Assembly (NCBI GenBank): GCA_021772055.1
Contig: JAETNR010000016.1
Location: forward strand, 1-64,000
DNA length: 64,000 nt
Origin: Blautia sp.
GTDB lineage: Bacteria; Bacillota; Clostridia; Lachnospirales; Lachnospiraceae
Direction of reading: 5' to 3'
The notes under the pieces are model-generated. The model was not told the DNA's origin, ran no database searches, and worked only from the letters and a program-made list of their open reading frames with translations. Both the position numbers and the translations under genes were made by a program. Positions 52,487-62,416 of this stretch are shown one piece after another; within the stretch, counting starts at the first letter, position 1; the number at the start of each line of letters is the position of its first letter.

Positions 52487-53329
52487 ATGAAAAGAAAGAA
52501 AATAGCAGGAAGAATCCTATTGTACATTCTGATCGGTCTGGTGGGAATCGTGATGCTGTATCCTCTGGTGTGGATGTTTTTTGCTACATTTAAAAGTAAT
52601 AATGAAATTTTCGGAACCCTGAAGCTTCTTCCAAAAGCTTTTGGCCTTGATGCGTATATAGAAGGATGGAAGGGCGTTGGAAAGTATAATTATTCCAGAT
52701 ACTTTATTAATACGTTCCTGATCGTAATTCCTACGACTTTATTTACTTTGCTGTCCTGTTCCATCGTTGCTTATGGATTTGCCAGATTTCGCTTTCCTAT
52801 GAAGAAGCTGCTGTTTGCGATCCTGATCGGAACATTGATGCTTCCGAATACGGTGATTATTATTCCGCGTTATATGATGTTTAATAAAGTGGGATGGCTG
52901 AATACCTATATGCCTTTTTATGCACCGGCAATTCTGGCATGCTATCCGTTTTTCATTTATATGCTGATGCAGTTTATCAGGGGACTTCCGAGAGAACTGG
53001 ATGAATCTGCTTATATTGACGGCTGTGGGACTTTTCAGTGCTTTACCAGTATTTTGCTGCCCCTTTTGAAACCGGCATTGTTTTCGGCGGGACTTTTTCA
53101 ATTCATGTGGACATACAATGATTTTATGAATTCTTTGATCTTTATTAACAGTGTGGAAAAATATCCGATCGCACTGGCGCTCCGTACAGCAATAGACTCA
53201 GAAGCGAATATTCAGTGGAATGAGATTATGGCGATGGCATTTTTGTCGGTACTGCCGCTGATCATCCTGTTTTTTGCAGGACAGAAATATTTTGTACAGG
53301 GAATAGCCACAAGCGGAATGAAAGGATAA
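52487..53329 (+). CDS. ABC sugar permease (LplC/MalG-type)
   Basis: A 280-residue permease with six helices and the EAA loop ELDESAYIDGCGTFQ near residue 177. GAGAGGAGGCAAAG precedes the ATG. The GH95 gene begins two bases after its stop, so the importer and enzymes are one unit. Confidence 0.9.
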   Translation: MKRKKIAGRILLYILIGLVGIVMLYPLVWMFFATFKSNNEIFGTLKLLPKAFGLDAYIEGWKGVGKYNYSRYFINTFLIVIPTTLFTLLSCSIVAYGFARFRFPMKKLLFAILIGTLMLPNTVIIIPRYMMFNKVGWLNTYMPFYAPAILACYPFFIYMLMQFIRGLPRELDESAYIDGCGTFQCFTSILLPLLKPALFSAGLFQFMWTYNDFMNSLIFINSVEKYPIALALRTAIDSEANIQWNEIMAMAFLSVLPLIILFFAGQKYFVQGIATSGMKG

Positions 53330-53331
53330 AT

Positions 53332-55581
53332 ATGTTAAGACAATTGATCGTTCAAAATAAAAAAGGATATCGGCTTCCTTATCCGGCGGCATGCTGGGAG
53401 GAAGGGATGCTTCTGGGAAACGGATACCAGGGGGCTGTTGTGTGGGGCGATGGGGCGCATGAAAAAATCACACTAAGTGAAGAAACGCTGTTTGCCCCTG
53501 TAGATGAGGGACTTACCCCAATAGAAATGGCAGGCCATTTGCCGGAAATCAGAAATCTTTTGCGGAAAGGCAAAAGCAGGGATGCATCTCAATTGATCGT
53601 GGATATGTTCCGGGAAAAAGAGGGATTGGATGAGAAAATCTGGACAAATCCCTTCTTTCCCGCAGGAGATATCCATATTCTGACGGAAAACACAGAGATT
53701 TATGAGAATTATGAAAGAAGCCTTACCTTTGCAAATGGGGAAGGGCAGGTTACATATACTGCACGGGGCAAGGCTTTTCTTCGGAAATATTTTTTGTCCA
53801 GGACAGAGAACTGCCTGGTGATGGAACTGAAAAGCGAAGAGCCGGCAGACTATCAGATTTATTTATCCCGGACACCATATACGAAAAACGGAATGCATGT
53901 AAATAAAAAAATGTTTCCCGCCAGCGGCGGTACAGAATTCTTTAAGCCCCGGATTTTGCAAAAGGATGGGGGAATCTGGTACCAGTGCGCTTATGAAGGA
54001 AAAGAAAAAGGTTACGGGATTGTACTGGAAATTGCAAAGACAGACGGGAATGTCTGCTTTGCGGGACAGAAGATGCGGATTACAGGGGGCAGGAATACAC
54101 TGCTTCTTGTAAGGGTTTTTCCCGTGGAGAATTCCGGTGAAGAAGAAAGCTGGTGCAGGCACCAGGAACAACTTCGGGGGATGATAAATCCAAAAAGGAA
54201 TGCGGAAGAGAATTACCAGGCCCTTCTAAAGCATCATGAAACAAGCCATAGAAGACGTTTTGAACAAATAGATCTGGAATTGGAAAATAAGCATCTGGAA
54301 GCCATTTTTCATGCAGGACGGTATGAGATCCTATCCTCCAGCGGAAAGCTTCCGCCAAATCTGCAGGGAGTATGGACCGGCACGTACGACACGCCGTGGA
54401 GCAGCGATTATACCCAGAATGGAAATCTCCAGACTGCAATTATGGGAATGCTTCCCTGCGGGGACTTTGTGGGGATGGAGAGCTATTTCTCATATCAGGA
54501 AAGCCTGGTTGAGGATTACCGGAAAAACAGCAGTATTTTGTACGGATGCAGGGGAATCCATATTCCAAGCAGGACTTCCGACTGTGGGATCGACTTTCAT
54601 TTTGATATTACCTGGCCTATGGTATTCTGGACAGCGGGAGCTGCATGGGTATCCCACTTCTACTATGATTACTGGCTTTATACAGGAGACGATGAGTTCT
54701 TCAAAAACAGGGCGCTTCCGTTTATGAAAGAGGCGGCACTTTTTTACGAGGACTACCTGTATGAAGACGAAAGAGGGTATTGGGAGTTTTCCCCTTCCTA
54801 TTCTCCGGAAAATACACCGGCAAACAGGGATAACGCAGCATGTATCAATGCAACAATGGATATTTCTGTGGCAACAGAATTGTTCCGGAATCTGATTACA
54901 GGATGCCGTACACTGGGTATTGAAGAAGAAAATGTCCGGAGGTGGAAATGGTATCTGAAAAAAATGCCGCCCTACCTGATCAATGAGGAAGGGGCATTAA
55001 AAGAATGGGCAAAAGAAGACCTCTATGACAGATATGACCACCGCCATTCGTCACATTTGTATATGCTGTATTATGATGTGCCGAAGGAAACGCCGGAGGT
55101 GTTAAGTGCTGCACGAAAAGCCTATGAGATTAAAATGGAGCGAAAAAAAGAGGAGCAGGGAACCATGGCTTTCGGCCTTGTGCAGGCAGGAATGGCAGCA
55201 GCCCATCTTGGTGACAGTGAGATGGCAGGGGTTATGATAAAAAGTATGAGTGAGAATAACTATTACCGTACCTATGCCAGTTCCCATGACTATGGTCCAA
55301 GCATTTTCAATGCCGACATCAGCGGGGGAATGCCCGCCCTGATGCTGGAATGCCTGGTACAGTGCTCTGCACTGACAGATGAGGGAGACAGGATCTGCGA
55401 GTATGAAATAAGGCTTTTGCCTGCTCTTCCCCAAATGATGAAAAGCGGCCGGCTGAAAGGGATGCACCTGCGGGGCGGATTTTTGATCGATCTGGAATGG
55501 AAGGAAGGACAGTTGGTTACATGGAACCTGGAAAATCCCCAAAACAGAAAATACCATGTAGTGGGAGGGCAGCATGAATAA
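53332..55581 (+). CDS. GH95-type alpha-L-fucosidase/alpha-L-galactosidase
   Basis: A 749-residue enzyme with the GH95 pattern: an N-terminal beta-domain (LPYPAACWEEGMLLGNGYQG) and an (alpha/alpha) barrel with HAGRYEILSSSGKLPPNLQG, NGNLQ (the Asn pair near 363-365), PSYSPENTPANRDNA (catalytic Glu near 490) and YDHRHSSHLYML. Family enzymes remove alpha-1,2-linked L-fucose or L-galactose. There is no signal peptide, so it acts inside the cell on imported oligosaccharides. Compared with typical members the NINLQMNYW segment is altered to NGNLQTAIMGM, so specificity may differ. Confidence 0.87.
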   Translation: MLRQLIVQNKKGYRLPYPAACWEEGMLLGNGYQGAVVWGDGAHEKITLSEETLFAPVDEGLTPIEMAGHLPEIRNLLRKGKSRDASQLIVDMFREKEGLDEKIWTNPFFPAGDIHILTENTEIYENYERSLTFANGEGQVTYTARGKAFLRKYFLSRTENCLVMELKSEEPADYQIYLSRTPYTKNGMHVNKKMFPASGGTEFFKPRILQKDGGIWYQCAYEGKEKGYGIVLEIAKTDGNVCFAGQKMRITGGRNTLLLVRVFPVENSGEEESWCRHQEQLRGMINPKRNAEENYQALLKHHETSHRRRFEQIDLELENKHLEAIFHAGRYEILSSSGKLPPNLQGVWTGTYDTPWSSDYTQNGNLQTAIMGMLPCGDFVGMESYFSYQESLVEDYRKNSSILYGCRGIHIPSRTSDCGIDFHFDITWPMVFWTAGAAWVSHFYYDYWLYTGDDEFFKNRALPFMKEAALFYEDYLYEDERGYWEFSPSYSPENTPANRDNAACINATMDISVATELFRNLITGCRTLGIEEENVRRWKWYLKKMPPYLINEEGALKEWAKEDLYDRYDHRHSSHLYMLYYDVPKETPEVLSAARKAYEIKMERKKEEQGTMAFGLVQAGMAAAHLGDSEMAGVMIKSMSENNYYRTYASSHDYGPSIFNADISGGMPALMLECLVQCSALTDEGDRICEYEIRLLPALPQMMKSGRLKGMHLRGGFLIDLEWKEGQLVTWNLENPQNRKYHVVGGQHE

Positions 55582-57139
55582 AAGAAATATCAGGAATATG
55601 TGGACTGCGGATCAGGGAGACGGAACCTACCGAAATCCTGTTTTGTATACGGATTATTCCGACCCGGATGTGATTCGTGTGGGTGATGATTACTTCATGG
55701 TCGCTTCCAGCTTTTGCAATTCTCCGGCAGTGCCTGTACTGCATTCCAAAGATCTGGTAAACTGGAAATTGATCAATTATGTAATGGAAAAGCTGCCCTT
55801 TGCACGTTATGACAGGCCGGTTTACGGATGCGGGGCATGGGCGCCTTCTATTCGTTATCATAATCATGTCTTTTATGTATTTGTACCGTTTCCGGATGAA
55901 GGAATTATGATGTGCTGTACAGAGGATCCGTGGAAAGAATGGAGTAAACCTGCTTTTGTGAAAAGGGCCATAGGATGGATAGATCCCTGTCCTTTCTGGG
56001 ATGAAGATGGAAAGGCTTATATGGTGAATGCTTTTGCAAAAAGCAGGATTGGTTTTAAAAGTATGCTTTATATCAGCGAAATGGATCCTATGTGCGGGGA
56101 AATTTTGGAGGACGGAAAGTTTGTGTATGACGGACATGAGACCCAGCCTACCATTGAAGGTCCGAAGCTATATAAACGAAATGGATGGTATTATATTTTT
56201 GCTCCGGCAGGCGGCGTTTCCACAGGCTGGCAGACAGTTTTGCGCTCTCGGAATATTTACGGCCCATATGAAGAAAGGATTGTTCTCCATCAGGGCGGGA
56301 GCTCTGTAAATGGCCCCCATCAGGGAGGATGGGTAGAAACACAGACAGGAGAAAGCTGGTTTCTGCATTTTCAGGATGTGGGAAATGCAGGCCGGATCAT
56401 TCACCTGCAGCCCATGCACTGGGAGGATGACTGGCCGGTGATAGGTGAGGACAGAGAGCATAAAGGCTGCGGCACGCCTGTTATGCAGTGGAAGAAACCG
56501 GACGTAGGTGCGGAATACCCAATCTGCAGTCCTTCAGAGAGTGATTTTTTTGACGGCGGCTGCCTGGGAATGCAATGGCAGTGGAATGCAAATGTACAGA
56601 AGAAATGGTATGAAATGTCCAGAAGAGGGCTGAAGCTGTTTGCACAGAAAAAGGAATCGGGACAAGTTCTTTGTGATATGCCGAATCTTCTGTTCCAGAA
56701 GTGGCCTGCGCCGGAATTTCAGATTACGGTCTGTCTGTATCTTAAGGAAATGCAGGAGGATGATGTATGCGGCCTGATTTCTTTTGGGGGCAAATATGCT
56801 GCGCTGTGCGTGATCAGAAAGAAGGAAAAATTTGTTCTGCAGCTGCGGGAAGGCGATTGTGAAAAACGGGAAGAAACAGGGAAGGAGATTCCGATCATTT
56901 CGGAGATCCGTGACAAGGTGTATTTGCGAATGAGGGTGGAAAAGGAGAAGCAGATTTCGTTTTTTGTAAGTGCAGATAATGAGAATTTTTTGCCGGCAGG
57001 GGTAAGGATGGAAGCTGTACCGGGAAAATGGACAGGTGCAAAAGCCGGGTTGTTTGCTGTAAATGAATCAGAATTCGATGAAAACGGAACAGGCTGTGTT
57101 GAAGCGCTGTATTTCGTATTTGAACCACTGGGACAGTAG
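55574..57139 (+). CDS. GH43-family glycosidase (beta-xylosidase/alpha-L-arabinofuranosidase)
   Basis: A 521-residue enzyme. The five-bladed propeller carries the GH43 acids: Asp30 in YSDPDVI (base), Asp near 137 in IDPCPFWDEDG and Glu near 195 in IEGPKLYKRNGWYY (acid). The C-terminal part (about 350-521) is a beta-sandwich as in GH43_12-type enzymes. Eight-base overlap with GH95. No signal peptide, so cytoplasmic. With GH95 it suggests fucosylated or galactosylated xylan/xyloglucan- or arabinan-derived oligosaccharides. Confidence 0.9.
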   Translation: MNKRNIRNMWTADQGDGTYRNPVLYTDYSDPDVIRVGDDYFMVASSFCNSPAVPVLHSKDLVNWKLINYVMEKLPFARYDRPVYGCGAWAPSIRYHNHVFYVFVPFPDEGIMMCCTEDPWKEWSKPAFVKRAIGWIDPCPFWDEDGKAYMVNAFAKSRIGFKSMLYISEMDPMCGEILEDGKFVYDGHETQPTIEGPKLYKRNGWYYIFAPAGGVSTGWQTVLRSRNIYGPYEERIVLHQGGSSVNGPHQGGWVETQTGESWFLHFQDVGNAGRIIHLQPMHWEDDWPVIGEDREHKGCGTPVMQWKKPDVGAEYPICSPSESDFFDGGCLGMQWQWNANVQKKWYEMSRRGLKLFAQKKESGQVLCDMPNLLFQKWPAPEFQITVCLYLKEMQEDDVCGLISFGGKYAALCVIRKKEKFVLQLREGDCEKREETGKEIPIISEIRDKVYLRMRVEKEKQISFFVSADNENFLPAGVRMEAVPGKWTGAKAGLFAVNESEFDENGTGCVEALYFVFEPLGQ

Positions 57140-57181
57140 GTGCCGGAGTTTGGCAGACAACATAAAAGTCAATCATGAGAG

Positions 57182-57218
57182 GGGAATGCTTAATGCTGCG
57201 GCATGGGCATTCCCTTTT
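57182..57218 (+). terminator. Terminator of the GH95/GH43 operon
   Basis: GGGAATGC (57182-57189) pairs with GCATTCCC (57207-57214), followed by TTTTC; the loop holds a small TGC/GCA stem. Confidence 0.78.
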
Positions 57219-57319
57219 CTAAATTGAATGTATCCTTCTAAGGGAATCTTTGTGCAGTGACCGGAATGGTTATGTGAGAAAAAGAGCAGATTGACCGTAG
57301 CAGATACTTGTTGTACAAC

Positions 57320-57500
57320 GGCTGTACCTGGACGGTGATCTGTTTAAAGTAATTATTACATTTCCTTTGGTAAAACCGAGGAGGATTTTAAAAGGCATTT
57401 GGAATGATTCGCGAACACCCTCAGGAGGTATTAAAGGCAGTACTTACATTTTAATAAAAAGCAGGGAGCCAGGCATGAGAGGTGATCTTGTGCCTGGCTT
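57320..57500 (+). pseudogene. Fossil of a histidine-kinase 3' end and its terminator
   Basis: 57320-57375 is nearly identical to the last codons of the kinase gene at 44770 (47294-47349): four differences in 56 bases, all at synonymous positions (Lys, Val, Ile, Leu codons), and the stop codon has become CCG. 57466-57500 copies that kinase's terminator (47386-47420) with two changes. Between them are about 90 bases with no match, and nothing upstream matches. The spacer 57140-57626 otherwise holds only the GH43 operon terminator. Confidence 0.85.
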
Positions 57501-57626
57501 TGTCGTGCATTTTTAGGCTTTCTTCAGGCACTACTGACGCCGCCGGCAGAGTTGACTTTTAAATAGTGCAGAGCTATAATGAAGAGGCAAAAAATCCCAT
57601 ATTTTAGGGAAAAAATGGAGGAAGGC

Positions 57627-59540
57627 ATGAAAAAGAAAATACTATCCATGGTACTTGCTTTGGCCATGACAGCGGGATCGTTGTCATTGGTTTATGGTGC
57701 GGAATTTTCCAGTGGATCGGATGAAATTCTGTTTGCGGAAGAGTTCCGGACAGAACAGCTGGAAGAGTTTGGGGAAGAACAGCTGCAGGAACCGCAGACA
57801 GAGCAAAACCAGTCTGAGAGTGATTTTCCGGAAGATCTTTCGGTTGTCTGGGGAGAGAACGAAAACAGCGATTATGAGGAGCCTGCAGATCTGGAAGTGA
57901 TTGATGACGCGGTTCATGAGGACGATGCAGAAGTTTTTACCTCCGGAGCAGATGCGGCGGATACGGCAGACGAGACAGAGACGGAGGGGGACGAGGATCC
58001 TATAGAGAAAACGGACATCGCCGTATGTACTATTTCCATGGCTGAAAAGGTCCTCTGCACAGGGGACGCTTTGACTCCGACAGTGGAAGTGAAGAATGGC
58101 GAACAGGTACTGGTGCCTTTCCAGGATTATAATCTGGAGTACAGGGACAATATAATGCCGGGGACAGGGACTGTTGTGATTACGGGTACCGGTGCTTACC
58201 AGGGGACTGTGGAGAAAACATTTGCAATCACTCTGGCTGCGCCGAAGATAGTTTCGGCAAAATCCGCCAGCTACCGTTCCATAAAGATGACCTGGAATGC
58301 AGTTCCAGGGGCGGAGTCCTATACCATCTACTATAAAGGGGATACGATTAAATCCTGGAGAAAACTGAAGACCGGAGTTGCCGGAACCAGTTTTGTCCAT
58401 ACTTCCTCAAAGACATATCCTCTTGTAACCGGGAAAAAATATACTTATATTGTAAAAGCCGTTTCCGGAAAAACAATCAGCCCTTATGATAAAACCGGAA
58501 AAAGTGCAGTGCCGGTTCTTGGCACCGTAAAATTAGGCAAAGTACAGTCAGCAGCCTATAATAAGCTCAAAATTACCTGGTCAAAGGTGGACGGAGCCAG
58601 TGGTTATTATATTTACAGAAAATCAGGAAATTCCTGGAAAAGGGTGGGAACAGCGGCAGGAACGTCCTTTATCCACACAAACAGCAGCAAGTTCCCTGTA
58701 AAAACAGGCGTTACCTATACCTATTCAGTGAAAGCATACCGTAAAACAGGAAAGACCACTGTTTTAGGCGGAGGCAGCAAGACCGGGATCAGGGGAAAAG
58801 CCATTCCCGGAAAACCGGTTCTGGTCAGTGCAGAATGTGTAGATGCGGGAAAAATCACCATTCGCTGGAAGAAAGTGCCGGGAGCAACCAATTATCTTAT
58901 TTACCGCAAGGATGCAAAGGGTAAATGGCAGCAGGTGGCGAATATTAAAGGCGCCAATATGATCGGCTATACCCAGGTATCTTCCAAAAAATTTCCTATT
59001 GTCACAGGAAAAACATACACCTATACAGTTCGTTCCTATACTTCTGCCGGAAATACAAAAGGCGGTTACGACACCAAAGGGAAAAAGGTAAAGGCTGTAT
59101 CAGCAAGTGCAGCAGCAGGGGCAGCTGCGCTGAAGAATGCAAAACAGGTTGTGAATAAAGTCACAACGCCTCAAATGAGTAGCAGCCAGAAACTGAAAGC
59201 ATGTTTTGACTGGGTGATTTCCAAACCGTATGTTACCAGAAGAAAATTTGTCAATTCTCCTGGATGGCCTGCAGTATTCGCAAATGATCATTTTGTACTG
59301 GGAGGAGGAAACTGCCACTCAGACGCGTCTGCATTTGCGTATCTTGCAAAAGCTCTGGGATATAAGAACGTATATGTTTGTACGGATTCTGACGGCACCA
59401 GGGGAACACCCCATAGCTGGACAGAAATCAACGGCCTTGTCTATGATCCGCTTTTTGCAGAAGCAAAGAGCTATTACAGGTATTATGGAGTATCATACAA
59501 GACCTATGAACTGGACGCAATTCTTCGTATTGCAATATAG
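57627..59540 (+). CDS. Secreted transglutaminase-like protein with fibronectin-type repeats
   Basis: A 637-residue exported protein. Signal peptide (KKKILSMVLALAMTAGSLSLVYG), then the mature N-terminus AEFSSG, an acidic Glu/Asp-rich stretch with a second VFTSG, a beta-domain (CTISMAEKVLCTGDALTPTV...GTVVITGTGAYQGTVEKTF), three fibronectin III-like repeats (ITWSKVDGASGYYIYRK and similar) and a C-terminal transglutaminase-like domain with Cys in GGGNCHSDA (near 563), His in GTPHSWTE (near 596) and Asp in LVYDPLF. ATG 57627 follows GGAGGAAGG. It probably acts at the cell surface as a cysteine protease or cross-linker. Followed by the MBOAT gene. Confidence 0.88.
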   Translation: MKKKILSMVLALAMTAGSLSLVYGAEFSSGSDEILFAEEFRTEQLEEFGEEQLQEPQTEQNQSESDFPEDLSVVWGENENSDYEEPADLEVIDDAVHEDDAEVFTSGADAADTADETETEGDEDPIEKTDIAVCTISMAEKVLCTGDALTPTVEVKNGEQVLVPFQDYNLEYRDNIMPGTGTVVITGTGAYQGTVEKTFAITLAAPKIVSAKSASYRSIKMTWNAVPGAESYTIYYKGDTIKSWRKLKTGVAGTSFVHTSSKTYPLVTGKKYTYIVKAVSGKTISPYDKTGKSAVPVLGTVKLGKVQSAAYNKLKITWSKVDGASGYYIYRKSGNSWKRVGTAAGTSFIHTNSSKFPVKTGVTYTYSVKAYRKTGKTTVLGGGSKTGIRGKAIPGKPVLVSAECVDAGKITIRWKKVPGATNYLIYRKDAKGKWQQVANIKGANMIGYTQVSSKKFPIVTGKTYTYTVRSYTSAGNTKGGYDTKGKKVKAVSASAAAGAAALKNAKQVVNKVTTPQMSSSQKLKACFDWVISKPYVTRRKFVNSPGWPAVFANDHFVLGGGNCHSDASAFAYLAKALGYKNVYVCTDSDGTRGTPHSWTEINGLVYDPLFAEAKSYYRYYGVSYKTYELDAILRIAI

Positions 59541-59589
59541 CAGCATCGTGTTAGATATATATAATTAAGAAATAAGGATTTCAGGAATC

Positions 59590-60984
59590 ATGGTATTTAG
59601 TTCAATGGTTTTTCTATGCGTTTTTCTCCCGGCAGTATTCGGACTGCATTGGATCCTTCCGGGAATCCGGGCAAAAAACGCTTTATTGATTATTGCAAGC
59701 TTACTGTTTTATGCTTATGGGGAGCCGGTGTATGTGCTTCTTTTGATTGTGTCGGCATTGTTTAATTATGCGTGCGCAGGTGCTGTCAGTGCCTGGCCGA
59801 AGGGGAAGAAGCTGGTGCTGGCGCTTACCATAGCAGGGAATCTGGGTGTGCTGATTTTTTATAAATATGCAGGCTTTCTGACGGAATCATGGAATCTTAT
59901 GTCCGGAATGTCCGTTCCCGTGCCGGAAGTTAGAATGCCCATTGGAATTTCCTTTTTTACCTTTCAGGCAATGTCCTATGTAGTGGATGTTTACCGGAAA
60001 GTAACAGATTGTCAGAAGAGCTTCTGGAAGGTTTTATTATACATCTCTTTTTTTCCGCAGCTGATCGCCGGACCTATTGTGAAATACCATGATGTGGAGC
60101 AGGAGATTCATAAGAGAACCCAGACTTTGGACGGGGTAACGAAAGGAATTCGTCGTTTTGCCGCGGGGCTCAGCAAAAAAGTGTTACTAGCCAATACCCT
60201 GGGGCTTACTGCGGACGTTTTATTTGCTGCAAAGGAATCAGAGGTAAACTGGCTGTTGGCATGGATCGCAAATCTTTCTTATGTGTTTCAGATTTATTTT
60301 GACTTCAGCGGCTACAGCGATATGGCTATTGGAATGGGATGGATGTTTGGTTTCCATTTTAAAGAGAATTTTAACTATCCGTACATATCAGGGAGTATCA
60401 AGGAATTCTGGCGCAGATGGCATATGTCTCTTTCCGGTTGGTTTAGGGAATATCTCTATATTCCGCTTGGCGGCAATCGTAAGGGAAAATTCCGGACTGT
60501 GGTGAATAAGATGATCGTTTTTCTGTGTACAGGCATCTGGCACGGAGCATCCTGGAACTTTGTTTTCTGGGGTGTTTACCATGGATGTTTTTTGCTTCTG
60601 GAAGAATATATTCCGGTCATCGGGCGTAAGGGAAATAAGGCAAAAAGCTGTTTGCAGCGAATTTATACAATGCTGGTGGTTGGCGTGGGATTTGTCTTTT
60701 TCCGCACAGAAACTATGGGGAAAGGCTTTTTCTGGCTGAAGATGATGTTTACGGGATTTGGCAAAAACAGGGCAGCGATGTCCCTTGTCTGGCAGCAGCT
60801 GACTCCTTTGTATATTGTAACACTTTTGGCAGCAGTGATCGCTTCTATGCCGGTAAAAGAGCTGGTCAGGAAGAAGCGGGGATATGAGCCTGCATCTTAT
60901 CTTTTAAGTTTCGCAGGTTTGATTCTTTGCATGTTTTATCTTGCAGGCGGAACGTATAATCCCTTTATTTATTTCCGGTTTTAG
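59590..60984 (+). CDS. MBOAT-family O-acyltransferase (AlgI/DltB-like)
   Basis: A 464-residue polytopic membrane protein, about ten helices. The family signatures are present: MPIGISFFTFQAMSYVVDVY, FPQLIAGPIVKYHD, FYFDFSGYSDMAIGMG-like segment (YFDFSGYSDMAIGMG) and WHGASWNFVFWGVYHG with the catalytic His near residue 318. Such proteins move acetyl groups from the cytoplasm to an exported sugar polymer or glycoprotein. The DHHW gene follows immediately, the usual AlgI-AlgJ/X arrangement. Confidence 0.92.
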   Translation: MVFSSMVFLCVFLPAVFGLHWILPGIRAKNALLIIASLLFYAYGEPVYVLLLIVSALFNYACAGAVSAWPKGKKLVLALTIAGNLGVLIFYKYAGFLTESWNLMSGMSVPVPEVRMPIGISFFTFQAMSYVVDVYRKVTDCQKSFWKVLLYISFFPQLIAGPIVKYHDVEQEIHKRTQTLDGVTKGIRRFAAGLSKKVLLANTLGLTADVLFAAKESEVNWLLAWIANLSYVFQIYFDFSGYSDMAIGMGWMFGFHFKENFNYPYISGSIKEFWRRWHMSLSGWFREYLYIPLGGNRKGKFRTVVNKMIVFLCTGIWHGASWNFVFWGVYHGCFLLLEEYIPVIGRKGNKAKSCLQRIYTMLVVGVGFVFFRTETMGKGFFWLKMMFTGFGKNRAAMSLVWQQLTPLYIVTLLAAVIASMPVKELVRKKRGYEPASYLLSFAGLILCMFYLAGGTYNPFIYFRF

Positions 60985-60997
60985 GAGGAAAGAGTGC

Positions 60998-62416
60998 ATG
61001 AAAAAATGGAGATTACTTTATTGCACCTGCTTTTTTGCGGTCTGCCTGTGTCCGTTTGTCGGGATGCTTCTTAACCAGGAGGGAGAGACGGAGGCAGAAA
61101 ACCGAAGGCTGGCAGAGTTTCCGGCAATCCGGACGGAAGAAGGGGACATTAACAGAGAATGGCTTTCAGAGGCAGGAGAGTATTTTCAGGATCATTTTGC
61201 ATTCCGAAGCAAAATGGTCACGGCAAATGCATTGGTACAGGGAAAACTCTTAGGGGTATCCACTGCTTCCGGTGTCATTCAGGGAGAGGATGGATGGCTT
61301 TATTATAAAGATTCCCTGAATGACTATCTGGGAACGGAGCTCCTTCCTGAGAGAAGTCTGTTTAATATTGCACATACCCTGGGAATCATGCAAAGAAATC
61401 TGGAGCAGCGCGGCATAGACTTTGTATTTGCAGTCGCCCCAAATAAAAATTCCTTATATGGGGAGCATATGCCCTATTATGACCAATGCAAAGTGACAGA
61501 TGAAAATAATCTGAAGAGACTGAAGCCTTATCTGGAGCAGGAGGGCGTGAATTATACAGACCTTTATGAATGCTTTCAGGAACAGACGGAAGTTTTGTAT
61601 CACAGCAGGGATTCCCACTGGAATAATAAAGGCGCAGCTTTGGCAAGTGACAGGATTCTGAGCGCATTGGAAAAAGAACATATCTCCTATGAAGGAGAGC
61701 CTTATGAAGTGAGAGAGGACTTTGTCGGAGACCTTGACAAAATGCTTTATCCTGAGGCGCTGACTCTGGAAGAGGAAGTGTATTATGAGCACGCGCCGGA
61801 GTTTGCTTATGTGGAGGAAGTGGAAAGCAATTTTGCTCCGCGCATCAGTACTGTAAGTCCTGAGAAGGAGGGAAGCCTGGTAATGTACCGGGATTCTTTT
61901 GGAAATACACTTCTTCCATTTATGGCAGAAGCGTACGGAAAGGCTTATTTTTCCAGAGGTGTGCCGTATCAGCTAAGCGATGCGGACACTTATCAGGCAG
62001 ATGCAGTGGTGGTGGAACGGGCAGAACGTTTTTTGCCGGAGATGGCGGCGGCGCCGCCTGTACTGGAGGCGAGTCCTGTTATTTGGGAAAAGGAAATTGC
62101 TGAAAAGTCGGACAACGGCACTTCATGGATCACTATGAAACCGCAGGGAGTCATTATGCAGATTACCGGGAGAATTTTGCCGGAGTATCTGAAGACAGAT
62201 TCTGAGATTTATCTGCGGATAAACGGGGCTTCTATTTATGAAGCGTTCCCTATGAGCATAGAAACCGGGGACAATGTGGACAGCGGAGGCTTTTGCCTGT
62301 ATGTGGGGGTGGAAAAGCTTCAGGAAGGTCCAGACTTTATTGAGATTATGGTGCGAAATGACCATACTATGGAAATTATATCAAAACAACAGGTTGAGGA
62401 GGAAATGAACAAATGA
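60998..62416 (+). CDS. DHHW/AlgX-AlgJ-like extracellular acetyltransferase partner
   Basis: A 472-residue protein with an N-terminal signal anchor (LLYCTCFFAVCLCPFVGMLL). The SGNH-like catalytic residues are visible: RDSHWNNKGA (Asp-His pair, near residues 203-205; the SHW of the family) and MYRDSFGNT (nucleophile Ser near 298). ATG 60998 with AGGAGGAAAG upstream; an earlier start at 60941 would lie inside the MBOAT gene. It should take acetyl from the MBOAT protein and attach it to the extracellular target. Overlaps the SH3 gene by ATGA. Confidence 0.88.
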   Translation: MKKWRLLYCTCFFAVCLCPFVGMLLNQEGETEAENRRLAEFPAIRTEEGDINREWLSEAGEYFQDHFAFRSKMVTANALVQGKLLGVSTASGVIQGEDGWLYYKDSLNDYLGTELLPERSLFNIAHTLGIMQRNLEQRGIDFVFAVAPNKNSLYGEHMPYYDQCKVTDENNLKRLKPYLEQEGVNYTDLYECFQEQTEVLYHSRDSHWNNKGAALASDRILSALEKEHISYEGEPYEVREDFVGDLDKMLYPEALTLEEEVYYEHAPEFAYVEEVESNFAPRISTVSPEKEGSLVMYRDSFGNTLLPFMAEAYGKAYFSRGVPYQLSDADTYQADAVVVERAERFLPEMAAAPPVLEASPVIWEKEIAEKSDNGTSWITMKPQGVIMQITGRILPEYLKTDSEIYLRINGASIYEAFPMSIETGDNVDSGGFCLYVGVEKLQEGPDFIEIMVRNDHTMEIISKQQVEEEMNK

